Source of the DNA: Hydrogenophaga sp. SL48
GTDB lineage: Bacteria; Pseudomonadota; Gammaproteobacteria; Burkholderiales; Burkholderiaceae_C
Direction: 5' to 3'
DNA length: 64,000 nucleotides
NCBI RefSeq assembly: GCF_021729865.1
Contig: NZ_CP063400.1
Span: forward strand, 2,170,001-2,234,000
Positions 1 to 12,554 of the stretch are shown one piece after another. The notes under the pieces are model-generated. The model did not search any database. It was given only the letters and a program-made list of their open reading frames with translations, and was not told where the DNA came from. Position 1 is the first letter of the stretch, and each line of letters starts with the position of its first letter. The position numbers and the translations under genes were made by a program.

Positions 1-712
1 CCGGTGTGGTGGTGACGAACTGCGCCGACGGCTGGCCGGCTCCGCGCAGCATGCGTTGCTGGATGTTCTCCAGCGCATGCGTCACCAGCTTGCGGTCGAA
101 CACGCTGTAGATCGAGCGTCCCAGCCCCATCAGTTCGGCCCCACCGGCCACGCCCGGTGCCTGCGACAAAGCGCGGAACTGCAAGCGGGCGCGCTGGTTG
201 TAGAGAATGATGCGTCCGTCCAGGTTGCACACCACCACGCTCTGCGTGAGCTCGGCCATGAGCGCAGCGAGCCGGCTTCGTTCCTGCTCGATGTCCCGTG
301 CCGCGATCTGCACCTTGGCGTCCATCTCGGTTCGCAACTCTTCGCGCTGGGCCACCAACTGGTTGAACAGCCCCGCAAGCACCTTGGTTTCCAGGTTGCC
401 TTTGGGCGGCAGCTCGCGCACCACGTCGGTCCGCAGCAACACCTGTGCCTCTTCAGCCAACTGCACCGAAGGCGTGATCCAGTGATCGAACCAGCGCTTG
501 AGACCATAGGCAATGGCCGCCATGCCGGCGGCCCAGGTGAGAACGACCAGCATCAGTCGGTCGCCCAGCAGCCCCCACACGGTCTGGCGTGCATCGTCCT
601 CCAGGGTCAAGCCCAGCAAGCCGATCGTGAGCATCAGCCAGACCATGGACATCAGGGCCGCCGCCCCCAGCAGCCACCAGAGGCGGCGATCGGTGGTCTT
701 CTGTCCTGCCAT
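1..712 (-). CDS. Membrane-anchored PAS-domain protein, C-terminus outside window (possibly a sensor fused to a PolC-like exonuclease)
   Basis: An open frame runs from an ATG at 712 off the left edge without a stop, giving 237 N-terminal residues. Two hydrophobic segments (about residues 12-36 and 50-70) are followed by a HAMP-like charged linker and coiled coil. From about residue 150 there is a PAS-like stretch containing VVVCNLDGRIILYNQRA, so this looks like a membrane sensor. It lies 2 bp downstream of the response regulator and is probably in the same operon. From general knowledge, proteobacterial acetate-sensing loci often carry a PolC-type exonuclease protein at this place, so the missing C-terminus may be an exonuclease or a kinase. 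That part is inference because the catalytic domain is not in the window. Confidence 0.75.
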   Translation of the reverse strand, partial: MAGQKTTDRRLWWLLGAAALMSMVWLMLTIGLLGLTLEDDARQTVWGLLGDRLMLVVLTWAAGMAAIAYGLKRWFDHWITPSVQLAEEAQVLLRTDVVRELPPKGNLETKVLAGLFNQLVAQREELRTEMDAKVQIAARDIEQERSRLAALMAELTQSVVVCNLDGRIILYNQRARLQFRALSQAPGVAGGAELMGLGRSIYSVFDRKLVTHALENIQQRMLRGAGQPSAQFVTTTP

Positions 713-714
713 GA

Positions 715-1083
715 TCAGGCTTCCAGCAGTTCGCGCACCTTCTGCACCAGCTCTTTGGTGGAGAAGGGTTTGGTCATGTAGGCGTTGGCGCCCAGCGCCA
801 GGCCCTTGGCCACGTCGGTGTCGCGTCCCTTGGCGGTGAGCATGACGATCAGGGTATCGCGCACCAGGTCGTTCGAACGCACCTCATAACAGACGTCAAA
901 ACCGGTCTTGATCGGCATCATCACATCCAGCAGCACCAGCGAAGGGCGCTCGCGCACGATGGCGTCCACGGCCTCCTGTCCGTCACGCGCCAGCACCACC
1001 TCGTAGCCCTCACGCTTCATCAGAAACTCCAGCGAGATCAGGATGTTGGGCTCGTCGTCTGCGATCAGGATTTTGGTGCTCAT
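715..1083 (-). CDS. Single-domain response regulator (CheY-like receiver)
   Basis: This 122-residue protein is a bare receiver domain. The acidic pair is D9/D10, the phosphoacceptor is D53 in LLLDVMMP, the switch Thr is T83 and the conserved Lys is K105 in MTKPF. There is no output domain, so it must act by protein contact or in a phosphorelay. The start at 1083 makes an ATGA overlap with the stop of the upstream kinase gene, which implies translational coupling and a cognate pair. A longer reading exists upstream but lies inside the kinase gene. Confidence in the family is high; the target is unknown. Confidence 0.93.
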   Translation of the reverse strand: MSTKILIADDEPNILISLEFLMKREGYEVVLARDGQEAVDAIVRERPSLVLLDVMMPIKTGFDVCYEVRSNDLVRDTLIVMLTAKGRDTDVAKGLALGANAYMTKPFSTKELVQKVRELLEA

Positions 1084-3848
1084 GTCTCTGTGCTCCTCTG
1101 GTTGTCTTGTTCGGGCAGCGCGTCCAGCGCGCGGTGCGGCAGCGAAAAACCGAAGCAGGCCCCCTGCCCCGGCTCGGACCGCAGCCACATGCGACCGCCG
1201 AAATGCGCCACGATCTGGCGGCTGATCGGCAGACCCAGGCCGGTGCCGCCCGGCCGGTAGTGCGCATCACCCGCCACCTGCTGGAACTTCTCGAACACCA
1301 TGGCCTGCTGGTCCTCTGGAATGCCCGGCCCGTTGTCCTGGACCTCCACCTCCACCGAAGGGCCCGCATCGCGCAGGCGCACCAGCACCTGCCCGCCTTC
1401 GCGCGGCGCGTACTTCAGGGCGTTGGACAGCAGGTTGAGCACCACCTGGGTGATGCGGTCCGCGTCGGCACCCACCAGCCCCACGCTCGGCGGCAGGTCC
1501 AGCACCAAGGCCACCCCGTGCTCCCGGTACATCTCGCCCATGCTGCCCGCCGCCTGCTCCAGCACCTCGCGCAGGTCCACCGCTTCTTCGTTCCACTCGG
1601 CGTGCCCGGCCTCGATCTTGGCCATGTCCAGCACCTGGTTCACCAGGCGGCTCAGTCGCTCGGCCTCGGCAACGATGATGCCGAGAAACTGCTGCCGCTG
1701 CGGCAAGTCCATGTTGTCATCGTCACGCATCAACTCCGACAGCGCCCTGATCGAAGTCAAGGGCGTGCGCAGTTCGTGGGTCACCGAGGACATGAAGTCG
1801 TCCTTGAGCCGGTCCAGGCTCTGCAGTTGCTGGTTGGCCTCGCGCAGCTCGGCCGTGGCGCGCTCCAGCGAACGTGACTTGTCCTCCAGCGCGTGCGAGT
1901 AAGCGCGCAACTGAGAGGCTTCGTCCAGGATGCGCATCACGTCGTCCAGATCAAGTTTCTCTTCTTCGGCCACCGAGGCCACCATCACGCGCGCCGAGGC
2001 GCTGCCGATGGCGCCCGCGAGCTGGGTCTCGACGAACTGCACCAGGCGCGCGTCGGCCGGTATGTGCGCGATGCCCGCCACCCCCAGCGTCTGGGCGTAC
2101 CCCGCAAACAGCTGCTGCGCGCGCCCCACGCCCAGAAAGCGTCCCACCAGCGACTGCAGTTCGGGCACCTTGGCCCGCCCCTGCCAGAACACCGGGCGGG
2201 AGCCCTCGGTGCGATGAAAGACGTCCACGAACAGCAGCGCCTGGCTGGTCTCGGCCGCCGACGGCACGCGCCAGAGCGAAACGCCGACATAGGCGCCGAT
2301 GTTGACCAGCAGGCTCCAGAACAGCGAGTGCGTCAGGTTGTCCAGGCCCGACAGGCCCAGGAAGGACTCGGGCTTGAGCCAGACCCAGCCGAAGAGACCG
2401 TGCTGGAGAAAGCCGTCGGCCAGCCATCCCGACTTGGCGAGCGACGGCAGCATCAGCGTGTAGGCCCAGAACCCGAATCCCAGCAACAGCCCGGCCAGCG
2501 CGCCGCGCCGCGTGCCGCCTTTCCAGTACATGCCGCCCAACATGGCCGGCGCGAACTGGGCCACGGCGGCAAAACTGATGAGGCCGATGCTCACCAGCGC
2601 GTAGGCCTCACCTGCGAGGTGGAAATAGAGGTAGCCCAGCAGCAGGATGAGCAGGATCGCCAGCCGGCGGATGAACAGCAGCACACCGGTGAGGTCACCG
2701 CTGGCGCGCGCGCCCAGGCGGTGGCTGCGCAGCAAAAGCGGCATGACCAGGTCATTGCAGACCATGGTGGAGACCGCGATCGCTTCGACGATCACCATGC
2801 CCGTCGCGGCCGACAGCCCGCCCACAAAGCCCAGCAACGCCAGACCCTGTTGTCCCTGGGACAGCGGCAACGACAGCACAAAAGTTTCGGGGTCCATGCG
2901 CCCCACGCCGAAATGCAGCAGCCCCCCGACAGCGATGGGCAGCACGAAGAGGTTGATCAGCAGCAGGTACAGCGGAAAGACCCACACGGCTCGCTTCAGG
3001 TGCCGCTCATCCACGTTCTCCACCACCATCACCTGGAACTGCCGGGGCAGAAAAATGACCGACAACATGGCCAGCAAGGTCAGGCCCGCCCATTGCGCGT
3101 AAGCGAAGGGCTGCCCCTGACCGAACCGCAACAGGCGGTTCACGGCTTCGACGGCCTGTGCCTGGTCGAACAGGTCACCCGGACCGTCAAACAAGCCAAA
3201 GACGACAAACACACCCACGGCCAGAAAGGCCAGCAACTTGACGATGGATTCGAAGGCGATGGCGGCGACCATGCCCTCGTGGCGCTCGGTGCTGTCCAGG
3301 TGCCGCGCGCCAAAGACCATGGTGAAACCCGCCAGCGCCAGCGCCACGTACAGCGTGCTGTCGCTCCACCATTGGGTGGGCTGCGCCGCAGTCTGGCCCA
3401 GCGGCGAGGTCAGCACCGCGTAACCGCTGGCGATGGCCTTGAGCTGCAACGCGATGTAGGGAACGATGCCCACCACGGTGATCAGCGTCACCAGGCCCGC
3501 GAGGGTCGGGCTCTTGCCGTAGCGGCTGGCGATGAAGTCGGCGATCGAAGTGATGCGGTAGGTCTTGGCGATGCGGATCATCTTGCGAACCACCATCCAG
3601 GCCAGCACCATGGCCAGCATCGGCCCGAGGTAGATCGGCAAGAACCACACCCCCGTGTTCGCGGCGCGCCCCACGCTGCCGAAATAGGTCCAAGCGGTGC
3701 AATACACCGCCATCGACAGCGCGTACACCCAGGCATTGCCAATGACCGAGCGCCCCTGCGCGGCCCGCCGGTCGCCCCAGTAGGCCACCGCAAACAGCAG
3801 CAGCAGGTAGGCAAACGAAGCGCCGATGACCAGCGGGGCCGACAACAT
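1080..3848 (-). CDS. Hybrid sodium/solute symporter-histidine kinase (CbrA/CrbS-like)
   Basis: The protein has 922 residues. The first ~530 form a multi-pass membrane domain of the sodium:solute symporter family. A linker (about 540-660) leads to a coiled coil and the transmitter. The phosphorylated His is H691 in THELRTPLTSI. The ATP lid follows, with N809 in LNLLSNALKY, then DNGPGIP and GTGLGLPIS. This architecture is known from CbrA and CrbS/MxtR-type kinases that sense carbon supply, including acetate. Downstream genes are a receiver protein and a PAS protein. PEP synthase and the acetate permease lie close by, which fits a role in carbon or acetate signalling. The ligand is inferred, not shown. 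Confidence 0.93.
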   Translation of the reverse strand: MLSAPLVIGASFAYLLLLFAVAYWGDRRAAQGRSVIGNAWVYALSMAVYCTAWTYFGSVGRAANTGVWFLPIYLGPMLAMVLAWMVVRKMIRIAKTYRITSIADFIASRYGKSPTLAGLVTLITVVGIVPYIALQLKAIASGYAVLTSPLGQTAAQPTQWWSDSTLYVALALAGFTMVFGARHLDSTERHEGMVAAIAFESIVKLLAFLAVGVFVVFGLFDGPGDLFDQAQAVEAVNRLLRFGQGQPFAYAQWAGLTLLAMLSVIFLPRQFQVMVVENVDERHLKRAVWVFPLYLLLINLFVLPIAVGGLLHFGVGRMDPETFVLSLPLSQGQQGLALLGFVGGLSAATGMVIVEAIAVSTMVCNDLVMPLLLRSHRLGARASGDLTGVLLFIRRLAILLILLLGYLYFHLAGEAYALVSIGLISFAAVAQFAPAMLGGMYWKGGTRRGALAGLLLGFGFWAYTLMLPSLAKSGWLADGFLQHGLFGWVWLKPESFLGLSGLDNLTHSLFWSLLVNIGAYVGVSLWRVPSAAETSQALLFVDVFHRTEGSRPVFWQGRAKVPELQSLVGRFLGVGRAQQLFAGYAQTLGVAGIAHIPADARLVQFVETQLAGAIGSASARVMVASVAEEEKLDLDDVMRILDEASQLRAYSHALEDKSRSLERATAELREANQQLQSLDRLKDDFMSSVTHELRTPLTSIRALSELMRDDDNMDLPQRQQFLGIIVAEAERLSRLVNQVLDMAKIEAGHAEWNEEAVDLREVLEQAAGSMGEMYREHGVALVLDLPPSVGLVGADADRITQVVLNLLSNALKYAPREGGQVLVRLRDAGPSVEVEVQDNGPGIPEDQQAMVFEKFQQVAGDAHYRPGGTGLGLPISRQIVAHFGGRMWLRSEPGQGACFGFSLPHRALDALPEQDNQRSTET

Positions 3849-3857
3849 GGCAGGGTG

Positions 3858-4079
3858 TCAGTCCGCGCCGTCGGGCGCGGACGTTTCAGGCGAGCGCTCA
3901 ACGACCCAGGCCAGCGCCGCGATCAGCAGCGCCCAGATCAGGAACAAGGCGGCGGGAAACAGCGGCACGCCGAGCACGCGGGCGTCGTGGTCCCAGAGCG
4001 CCAGCAGCGGAAAGTTGAACAACAACAGGCCGGCCACAAACAGGGCCACCAGGCGTTGGGCGTCCAGACCTTGGAACAT
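3858..4079 (-). CDS. Small two-helix membrane protein upstream of symporter-kinase
   Basis: This 73-residue protein has two hydrophobic segments separated by a short polar loop (WDHDARVLG), so it is probably a small inner-membrane protein. The start at 4079 is chosen because AGGAGA lies 6 nt upstream; a start 24 codons earlier has no such site. It ends 9 bp before the symporter-kinase start, so the two are probably co-transcribed. By position it resembles small subunits that accompany sodium/solute symporters, and it may assist assembly of the kinase membrane domain. That is inference; I do not recognise a named family with certainty. Confidence 0.7.
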   Translation of the reverse strand: MFQGLDAQRLVALFVAGLLLFNFPLLALWDHDARVLGVPLFPAALFLIWALLIAALAWVVERSPETSAPDGAD

Positions 4080-4170
4080 GGGTGTCTCCTCTTTCGGGAG
4101 CGCCATCGTGGTGGCGCCTTTGAGACCGATTGTGCGCCAGGCACTGACCACGGCCTTACGCCGTCGCGCA

Positions 4171-4195
4171 CAAAAAAGGCGACAGGGCTGTCGCC
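4171..4195 (-). terminator. Rho-independent terminator after ppsA
   Basis: On the minus strand a GGCGACA/TGTCGCC stem with a 4-nt loop is followed by six T residues. It lies about 30 bp past the ppsA stop and also separates ppsA from the kinase operon. Confidence 0.8.
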
Positions 4196-4226
4196 CGGCC
4201 GCCTTAATGAGAAGGGTCCTGCGCGC

Positions 4227-6638
<2,412 letters not shown>

Positions 6639-6884
6639 GGGAAGACTCCTAAGGTTAAAAAACCGGGAATGCCATGCGCCAGCGGGTGACCTGTGGTTCT
6701 GTTGTGGGTCGTGCACCGGGCAAGGGGCAACAATCTGGGCGACGGGGAACCAGGATAATGGTTACCAACCGAGTACATGATTGTAGGGGGCCGACCCGCG
6801 CCAGGCACGCCGGCAGAAGCCCGAAGCCTGAATTCAGCTGACGGCTTCCCTGAAATTTTTTCCAAACCTCCGCGCCCGTCCACC

Positions 6885-7706
6885 ATGCCCAACCGCACCG
6901 TTTTCTTCATCTCCGACGGCACCGGCATCACCGCCGAGACCTTTGGCAACGCCATCCTGGCGCAGTTCGAGACCGAGGTGCGGCGGGTGCGCCTGCCGTT
7001 TCTGGACAGTGTGGACAAGGCCCACCAGGCGGTTCGCCAGATCAACCACACGGCCGAGGTCGAGGGCCGACGCCCGCTGGTCTTCGCCACCGTGGTCAAC
7101 ATGGAGGTGCTGGCGGTGGTGAAGGCGCACTGCACCGGCATGATGCTCGACATGTTCGGCACCTTCGTGGAGCCGCTGGAAGACGAGCTGGGCATCAAGT
7201 CCAACCACCGCGTCGGGCGCTTCTCGGACGCGTCCAAGAGCAAGGAATACAACGACCGCATCGAGGCGATCAACTTTTCGCTCATGCACGACGACGGACA
7301 GAGCCACAGCGATCTGGCGGGCTCGGACGTGATCCTGGTCGGTGTGAGCCGCAGCGGCAAGACCCCCACCTCGCTCTACCTAGCCATGCAGCACGGCCTG
7401 AAGGCGTCGAACTACCCGCTGATCCCGGAAGACTTTGACCGCCGCAAGCTGCCCCCGGCCCTGGTGCCGCACCGCAAGAAGATCTTCGGCCTCACGATCG
7501 CACCGGAACGCCTGAGCGAGATCCGCAACGAACGCCGCCCCAACTCGCGCTACGCGAGCCTGGAGAATTGCCGCGCGGAGGTGAACGAGGCCGAAGCCAT
7601 GATGCGTCGCGAGGGCATCCGCTGGCTGTCCACCACCACCAAGTCGATCGAAGAAATCGCCACCACCATCCTGCAGGAAATCCGGCCGGAGCGGCTGGCG
7701 TACTGA
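6885..7706 (+). CDS. ppsR: PEP synthase regulatory protein (bifunctional kinase/pyrophosphorylase, DUF299)
   Basis: This 273-residue protein belongs to the PSRP family. It inactivates PEP synthase by ADP-dependent phosphorylation of the Thr next to the catalytic His and reactivates it by phosphate-dependent removal. The N-terminus has [13 protein letters not shown], and a P-loop-like GVSRSGKT lies at 153-160. The start at 6885 matches the family N-terminus ([10 protein letters not shown]); the frame stays open 36 codons upstream without family similarity. Divergent placement against ppsA supports a dedicated pair. Confidence 0.97.
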   Translation: MPNRTVFFISDGTGITAETFGNAILAQFETEVRRVRLPFLDSVDKAHQAVRQINHTAEVEGRRPLVFATVVNMEVLAVVKAHCTGMMLDMFGTFVEPLEDELGIKSNHRVGRFSDASKSKEYNDRIEAINFSLMHDDGQSHSDLAGSDVILVGVSRSGKTPTSLYLAMQHGLKASNYPLIPEDFDRRKLPPALVPHRKKIFGLTIAPERLSEIRNERRPNSRYASLENCRAEVNEAEAMMRREGIRWLSTTTKSIEEIATTILQEIRPERLAY

Positions 7707-7723
7707 GCGCTCATTCGGGGCGG

Positions 7724-7756
7724 GTCTGATGCATTCAGACATTACGCACGTCTGAC
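7724..7756. promoter_or_regulatory. Inverted and direct repeats of GTCTGA between ppsR and DUF485/actP
   Basis: GTCTGA (7724-7729) and TCAGAC (7735-7740) form a perfect inverted repeat around TGCAT, and a third GTCTGA occurs at 7750-7755. The array lies downstream of ppsR and about 130 bp before the DUF485 start. It could be a weak hairpin behind ppsR or an operator for the actP operon; the sequence alone does not decide. Confidence 0.35.
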
Positions 7757-7882
7757 AAAACGCACGATCACACCCTAGGGAAAGTCCCCCCTCCGCAAGG
7801 AAGCGCGTGCACGTTTGGGTAAGTGCACCGTAAGTGGTGAGTCCTACTCTGCCTTCTGTTCAAACCCACAGAAGGAGACGGT

Positions 7883-8191
7883 ATGGAAAATGATCTGGTT
7901 CAACGGATTGCAAGCAATCCGAAATACCAGGAGCTCAAGGCCAAGCGATCCAGCTTTGGCTGGTGGCTGACGCTGGCGATGATGGTCGTGTATTACGGCT
8001 TTATCCTGCTCGTGGCCTTCAACAAAGAGTTCCTCTCTCAGAAAATCGGCACCGGCGTAATGACCATGGGCATTCCCATCGGCTTCGGCGTCATCGTGTT
8101 CACCATCGTGATCACGGCCATCTACGTCAAGCGCGCCAACACCGAGTTTGACGAGCTGTCCAATGCAGTGACCAAGGCGGTGATGAAATGA
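7883..8191 (+). CDS. DUF485 membrane protein (acetate permease partner)
   Basis: This 102-residue DUF485 protein has two transmembrane segments (about 28-50 and 60-83). Genes of this family almost always precede actP, and the product is thought to accompany the permease. A strong AGGAG site lies 6 nt before the start. The stop overlaps the actP start as ATGA, so the two are translationally coupled. Its E. coli counterpart is yjcH. Confidence 0.95.
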   Translation: MENDLVQRIASNPKYQELKAKRSSFGWWLTLAMMVVYYGFILLVAFNKEFLSQKIGTGVMTMGIPIGFGVIVFTIVITAIYVKRANTEFDELSNAVTKAVMK

Positions 8192-10002
8192 ACCTCTTCA
8201 ACAACCACACACGCCGCGTCCTGACGCTGCTCGCGCTGTTTGGCGTCTCATTTGCGGCCTGGTCGGCCGGCGCCGACCTCGGGCAGGCTGAAAAGCAGGC
8301 CACCAACTGGACGGCCATCACGATGTTTGCCCTGTTTGTGGTGGGCACGCTGTTCATCACCAAGTGGGCCGCGGCCAAGACGAAGAGCGCCTCCGACTTC
8401 TACACCGCGGGCGGTGGCATCACCGGCTTCCAGAACGGCCTGGCGATTGCGGGTGACTACATGTCGGCCGCCTCGTTCCTCGGTATTTCCGCGGCCGTGA
8501 TGGCCAGCGGTTTTGACGGCCTGATCTACTCCATCGGCTTCCTGGTCGGCTGGCCGGTGATCACCTTCCTGATGGCCGAGCGCCTGCGCAACCTGGGCAA
8601 GTTCACCTTCGCCGACGTGGCCGCGTTCCGCTTCAACCAGACACCGGTTCGCATCTTTGCGGCCTCCGGCACGCTGGTCGTGGTGGCCTTCTACCTGATC
8701 GCCCAGATGGTCGGTGCCGGTCAGCTGATCAAGCTGCTCTTCGGTCTCGAGTACTACATCGCCGTGATCATCGTGGGCGCGCTGATGATGGTCTATGTGC
8801 TGTTCGGTGGCATGACGGCCACCACCTGGGTGCAGATCATCAAGGCCTGCCTGTTGCTGGGTGGCGCTTCCTTCATGGCCTTCATGGTGCTGTGGCACTT
8901 CGGCTTCAGCCCCGAAGCGATGTTCGCCAAGGCCGTGGAAATCAAGGCCGCCCTCGCCGGCCCCGCCAAGACCGCGGCACTGGCCGCGGCTGAAGCGGCG
9001 AGCGCCACGGCAACGACGCCGGAAGCTGCCGCCAAAGCCGCCACGGATCTGGCCACGGCCACCGCCATGGACCCCGAAAAGATCGGTTTCTCGATCATGG
9101 GCCCGGGCAACTTCGTGAAAGACCCCATCTCTGCCATCAGCTTCGGCATGGCACTGATGTTCGGCACCGCCGGCCTGCCCCACATCCTGATGCGCTTCTT
9201 CACCGTGCCCAGCGCCAAGGAAGCACGCAAGTCGGTGATGTGGGCCACAGGCTGGATCGGCTACTTCTACCTGCTGACGTTCATCATCGGCTTCGGTGCC
9301 ATCACCTTCGTGCTGACCAACCCGCAGTTCCTGGACGCCAAGGGCGCCCTGCTGGGAGGCAACAACATGGCGGCGGTGCACCTGGCCAACGCCGTCGGCG
9401 GCAACGTGTTCCTGGGCTTCATCTCGGCCGTGGCATTCGCGACCATCCTCGCGGTGGTGGCGGGCCTGACGCTGTCCGGTGCCTCGGCCGTGTCGCACGA
9501 CATCTACGCCACGGTGATCAAGAAGGGCAAGGCCGACAGCGCATCCGAACTGCGTGTGTCGAAGATCACCACGATCTGCCTCGGCATCGTGGCCGTGGTG
9601 CTGGGCATTGCCTTCGAGAAGCAGAACATCGCCTTCATGGTGTCGCTGGCCTTCGCGATCGCCGCCTCGGCGAACTTCCCGGTGCTGTTCATGAGCGTGC
9701 TGTGGAAAGACTGCACGACCAAGGGCGCCGTGATCGGTGGCTTCCTGGGCCTGATCTCGTCGGTGGCGCTGACCATCGTGTCGCCCTCGGTGTGGGAAGC
9801 CACGCTGGGCAACCCCAAAGGCTCGGCCTGGTTCCCCTACACCTCGCCGGCCCTGTTCTCCATGACCATCGGCTTCGTGGGCATCTGGCTGTTCTCCATG
9901 CTGGACCGCAGCGAGCGGGCCAAGATCGATCGCGCCGGCTTCCTGGCCCAGCAGGTTCGCTCGGAGACCGGCATCGGCGCTTCCGGTGCCTCGGGTCACT
10001 GA
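8188..10002 (+). CDS. actP: Cation/acetate symporter ActP
   Basis: This 604-residue sodium:solute symporter takes up acetate and related short monocarboxylates at the inner membrane. A cleavable signal-like segment (about 10-27) precedes about 13 transmembrane helices. Family motifs include [23 protein letters not shown] split by helices, and [16 protein letters not shown]. The protein is longer than the ~550 residues of E. coli ActP because of an Ala-rich insert at about 253-296 ([19 protein letters not shown]) in a loop. A clear terminator follows. The nearby symporter-kinase probably senses the same class of substrate. Confidence 0.96.
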   Translation: MNLFNNHTRRVLTLLALFGVSFAAWSAGADLGQAEKQATNWTAITMFALFVVGTLFITKWAAAKTKSASDFYTAGGGITGFQNGLAIAGDYMSAASFLGISAAVMASGFDGLIYSIGFLVGWPVITFLMAERLRNLGKFTFADVAAFRFNQTPVRIFAASGTLVVVAFYLIAQMVGAGQLIKLLFGLEYYIAVIIVGALMMVYVLFGGMTATTWVQIIKACLLLGGASFMAFMVLWHFGFSPEAMFAKAVEIKAALAGPAKTAALAAAEAASATATTPEAAAKAATDLATATAMDPEKIGFSIMGPGNFVKDPISAISFGMALMFGTAGLPHILMRFFTVPSAKEARKSVMWATGWIGYFYLLTFIIGFGAITFVLTNPQFLDAKGALLGGNNMAAVHLANAVGGNVFLGFISAVAFATILAVVAGLTLSGASAVSHDIYATVIKKGKADSASELRVSKITTICLGIVAVVLGIAFEKQNIAFMVSLAFAIAASANFPVLFMSVLWKDCTTKGAVIGGFLGLISSVALTIVSPSVWEATLGNPKGSAWFPYTSPALFSMTIGFVGIWLFSMLDRSERAKIDRAGFLAQQVRSETGIGASGASGH

Positions 10003-10040
10003 CCTCCTGAGCAGCGGACCTGGTCCGCCAGAAAGCACAA

Positions 10041-10068
10041 AGCCGCTGGGTCGCCCCAGCGGCTTTTT
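10041..10068 (+). terminator. Rho-independent terminator after actP
   Basis: AGCCGCTGGG and CCCAGCGGCT form a GC-rich stem followed by six T residues. It lies 39 bp past the actP stop. Confidence 0.9.
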
Positions 10069-10088
10069 TCATGCCTTCGGCCGAACGA

Positions 10089-11681
10089 TCAGGCGGCCAC
10101 GGCTTCGGCCGGCACCGGCTGGCGGATCAGGTGGTCGAAGGCGCTGAGCGCGGCCTTGGCGCCCTCGCCGGCAGCGATCACGATCTGTTTGTACGGCACG
10201 GTGGTGCAGTCACCCGCAGCGAACACGCCCGCCACATTGGTGTGGCCCTTGGCGTCCACCACGATCTCGCCGAAGCGGCTGAGCTCCACCGTACCCTTGA
10301 GGAACTCGGTGTTGGGCACCAGGCCGATCTGCACGAACACGCCTTCCAGCGGCACCAGGTGCTCTTCGTTGGTCGCGCGGTCCTTGTATTTCAGGCCGTT
10401 GACCTTGCCGTCGGCGCCGGTGATCTCGGTGGTCTGCGCGTTCACGTGGATCGTCACGTTGGGCAGGCTTTTCAGCTTGCTCACCAGCACGGCGTCGGCT
10501 TTGAGCTGGTCGGCGAACTCGACCAGGGTCACATGCTGCACGATGCCGGCCAGGTCGATGGCAGCTTCCACACCCGAGTTGCCACCGCCGATGACCGCCG
10601 TGCGCTTACCCTTGAACAGCGGGCCATCGCAATGCGGGCAATAGGCCACGCCCTTGTTCTTGTATTCCTGCTCGCCGGGCACGTTGACGTTGCGCCAGCG
10701 AGCGCCGGTGGAGAGGATCACGCTGCGTGCCTGCAGCACGCCGCCATTGGCCATCTGCACAGCCACCAGGCCGCCCGGCTCTTCAGCGGGGATGATCCTG
10801 TCGGCGCGCTGCAGGTTCATGATGTCCACCTCGTAGTGGCGCACCTGGGCTTCGAGCGCGGCGGCGAACTTGGGGCCGTCGGTCTCCAGCACCGAGATGT
10901 AGTTTTCGATCGCCATGGTGTCGTTGACCTGGCCACCGAAACGCTCGGCCGCCACACCCACGCGGATGCCCTTGCGGGCCGCATACACGGCGGCCGCAGC
11001 ACCGGCCGGGCCACCGCCGACGATCAACACATCAAACGGATCCTTGGCATTGAGTTTGGCGGCTTCGCGGTCGCCCGAATGGGTGTCCAGCTTGGCGACG
11101 ATTTCCTCAACCGTCATGCGGCCAGAGCCGAACACCTTGCCGTTCAGGAACACCATGGGCACGGCCATGATGCCGCGCTCGGTCACTTCCTGCTGGAAAG
11201 CGCCGCCCTCGATCACCACGGTCTTGACCTTGGGATTGAAGATCGCCATCAAGGAGAGCGCCTGCACCACGTCCGGACAGTTGTGGCAGGTCAGGGACAT
11301 GTAGACCTCGAAGCTGAAGTCACCCTGAGCACCTGGATCAAGCGCCTTGATCGACTCGATCACGTCGGCCTCGACCTTGGGCGGGTGGCCGCCGGTCCAC
11401 AACAGCGCGAGCACCAGCGAAGTGAACTCGTGGCCCAGCGGCAGACCAGCAAAGCGCACGCCCTGGGTTTCACCGTCACGGGCCACCACGAACGAAGGCT
11501 TGCGCGCATCGTCGCCCGACGTGTCCAGCGTGACCTTATCCGACAACGAAACGATGTCGTCCAGCAGACCACGCATCTCGGTGCCGGTGTCGCTGTCGTC
11601 CAGCGAAGCGATCAACCGGATCGGTTGGCGCAGCATGCCCAAATACTGCTGGAGCTGGGATTTCAAAGTGGCGTCAAGCAT
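10089..11681 (-). CDS. ahpF: Alkyl hydroperoxide reductase subunit F
   Basis: This 530-residue NAD(P)H-dependent flavoprotein reduces AhpC. The N-terminal tandem thioredoxin-like domains carry the CHNC redox pair (C132/C135). The FAD motif is [11 protein letters not shown] (221-231), the second disulfide is CPHC (C348/C351), and the pyridine-nucleotide motif is GGGNSG (365-370). The start at 11681 has AGGAG at good spacing and matches the family N-terminus ([14 protein letters not shown]). ahpC lies upstream on the same strand with 241 bp between them, which is unusually long for this pair and contains a repeat element. Confidence 0.97.
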   Translation of the reverse strand: MLDATLKSQLQQYLGMLRQPIRLIASLDDSDTGTEMRGLLDDIVSLSDKVTLDTSGDDARKPSFVVARDGETQGVRFAGLPLGHEFTSLVLALLWTGGHPPKVEADVIESIKALDPGAQGDFSFEVYMSLTCHNCPDVVQALSLMAIFNPKVKTVVIEGGAFQQEVTERGIMAVPMVFLNGKVFGSGRMTVEEIVAKLDTHSGDREAAKLNAKDPFDVLIVGGGPAGAAAAVYAARKGIRVGVAAERFGGQVNDTMAIENYISVLETDGPKFAAALEAQVRHYEVDIMNLQRADRIIPAEEPGGLVAVQMANGGVLQARSVILSTGARWRNVNVPGEQEYKNKGVAYCPHCDGPLFKGKRTAVIGGGNSGVEAAIDLAGIVQHVTLVEFADQLKADAVLVSKLKSLPNVTIHVNAQTTEITGADGKVNGLKYKDRATNEEHLVPLEGVFVQIGLVPNTEFLKGTVELSRFGEIVVDAKGHTNVAGVFAAGDCTTVPYKQIVIAAGEGAKAALSAFDHLIRQPVPAEAVAA

Positions 11682-11836
11682 GGCGGACTCCTGAAGAAAA
11701 GAAAAAAGCTGGATGTGCGGAACCAATGCCGCTGGTGCATGAGCCACCGCTCGTGACGGAAGCCCATGAGGCAGCGGTACTGCCAGAAGAGAAAGGGAGA
11801 CAACCGCAACCTCGGAGGATCGCGCTGCAGTTCACC

Positions 11837-11921
11837 CAGAACGCGGCGGAACTGGCTTTGCCAGGCCGCTCGCGTTGTCCCCCTGGGGGGAAGACGCGCC
11901 GCAAGGCGCGGCGCAGGGGGG
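11837..11921 (-). repeat. GC-rich 3'-end-associated repeat, copy 1 (behind ahpC)
   Basis: Read on the ahpC strand, this starts 1 bp after the stop codon with ACCCCCC, then a GCGCC-rich stem, CCCCCC-AG-GGGG, AACGCG, and a GGCCTGGC block. The outer part (GGCTTTGCC...GGCCGC) is nearly the same as the copy at 23149-23227. It could form strong hairpins between ahpC and ahpF. Confidence 0.8.
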
Positions 11922-11922
11922 T

Positions 11923-12486
11923 TTAGATCTTCCCGACGAGTTCCAGCGAAGGAGCGATCGTCTTCGCGCCTTCGTTCCACTTGGCCGGGCACACCTGGCC
12001 GGGGTTGGCGGCGGTGTACTGGGCGGCCTTCAGCTTGCGCAGGGTTTCCTTGACGTCGCGGGCGATTTCGTTGGAGTGGATCTCGGCGGTCTTGATGATG
12101 CCGTCGGGATTGATCACGAACGTGCCGCGCAAGGCCAGGCCTTCTTCGGGGATGTGCACGCCAAACGCGTTGGTCAGGGTGTGGGTCGGGTCGCCGACCA
12201 GGGGGAACTTGGCCTTGCCCACGGCAGGGCTGGTTTCGTGCCACACCTTGTGCGAGAAGTGCGTGTCGGTCGTGACGATGTAGACCTCGGCGCCGGCCTT
12301 CTGGAACTCGGCGTAGTTGTCGGCAGCGTCTTCCACTTCGGTCGGACAGTTGAAGGTGAAGGCGGCCGGCATGAAGATCAGGACCGACCACTTGCCCTTC
12401 AGGCTTTCGTCGGAGACTTCGATGAACTTGCCGTTGTGGAAGGCCTGGGTCTTGAAGGGCTGGACTGCAGTGTTGATCAGGGACAT
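11923..12486 (-). CDS. ahpC: Alkyl hydroperoxide reductase subunit C (2-Cys peroxiredoxin)
   Basis: This 187-residue typical 2-Cys peroxiredoxin reduces hydrogen peroxide and organic peroxides and is recycled by AhpF. The peroxidatic cysteine is C47 in FNCPTE and the resolving cysteine is C166 in QVCPAKW. The usual FVCPTE of E. coli-type AhpC has Asn at the second position here. Length and ends (MSLINTAV...LVGKI) fit the E. coli type. The upstream 342 bp hold a candidate OxyR-like site. Confidence 0.98.
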   Translation of the reverse strand: MSLINTAVQPFKTQAFHNGKFIEVSDESLKGKWSVLIFMPAAFTFNCPTEVEDAADNYAEFQKAGAEVYIVTTDTHFSHKVWHETSPAVGKAKFPLVGDPTHTLTNAFGVHIPEEGLALRGTFVINPDGIIKTAEIHSNEIARDVKETLRKLKAAQYTAANPGQVCPAKWNEGAKTIAPSLELVGKI

Positions 12487-12554
12487 GGTGTTTCCTTGGT
12501 TGAGGTGGGGGAGACGGTCATCGGAAGCTGAAAAACTACTCGATGGGGCGAATC

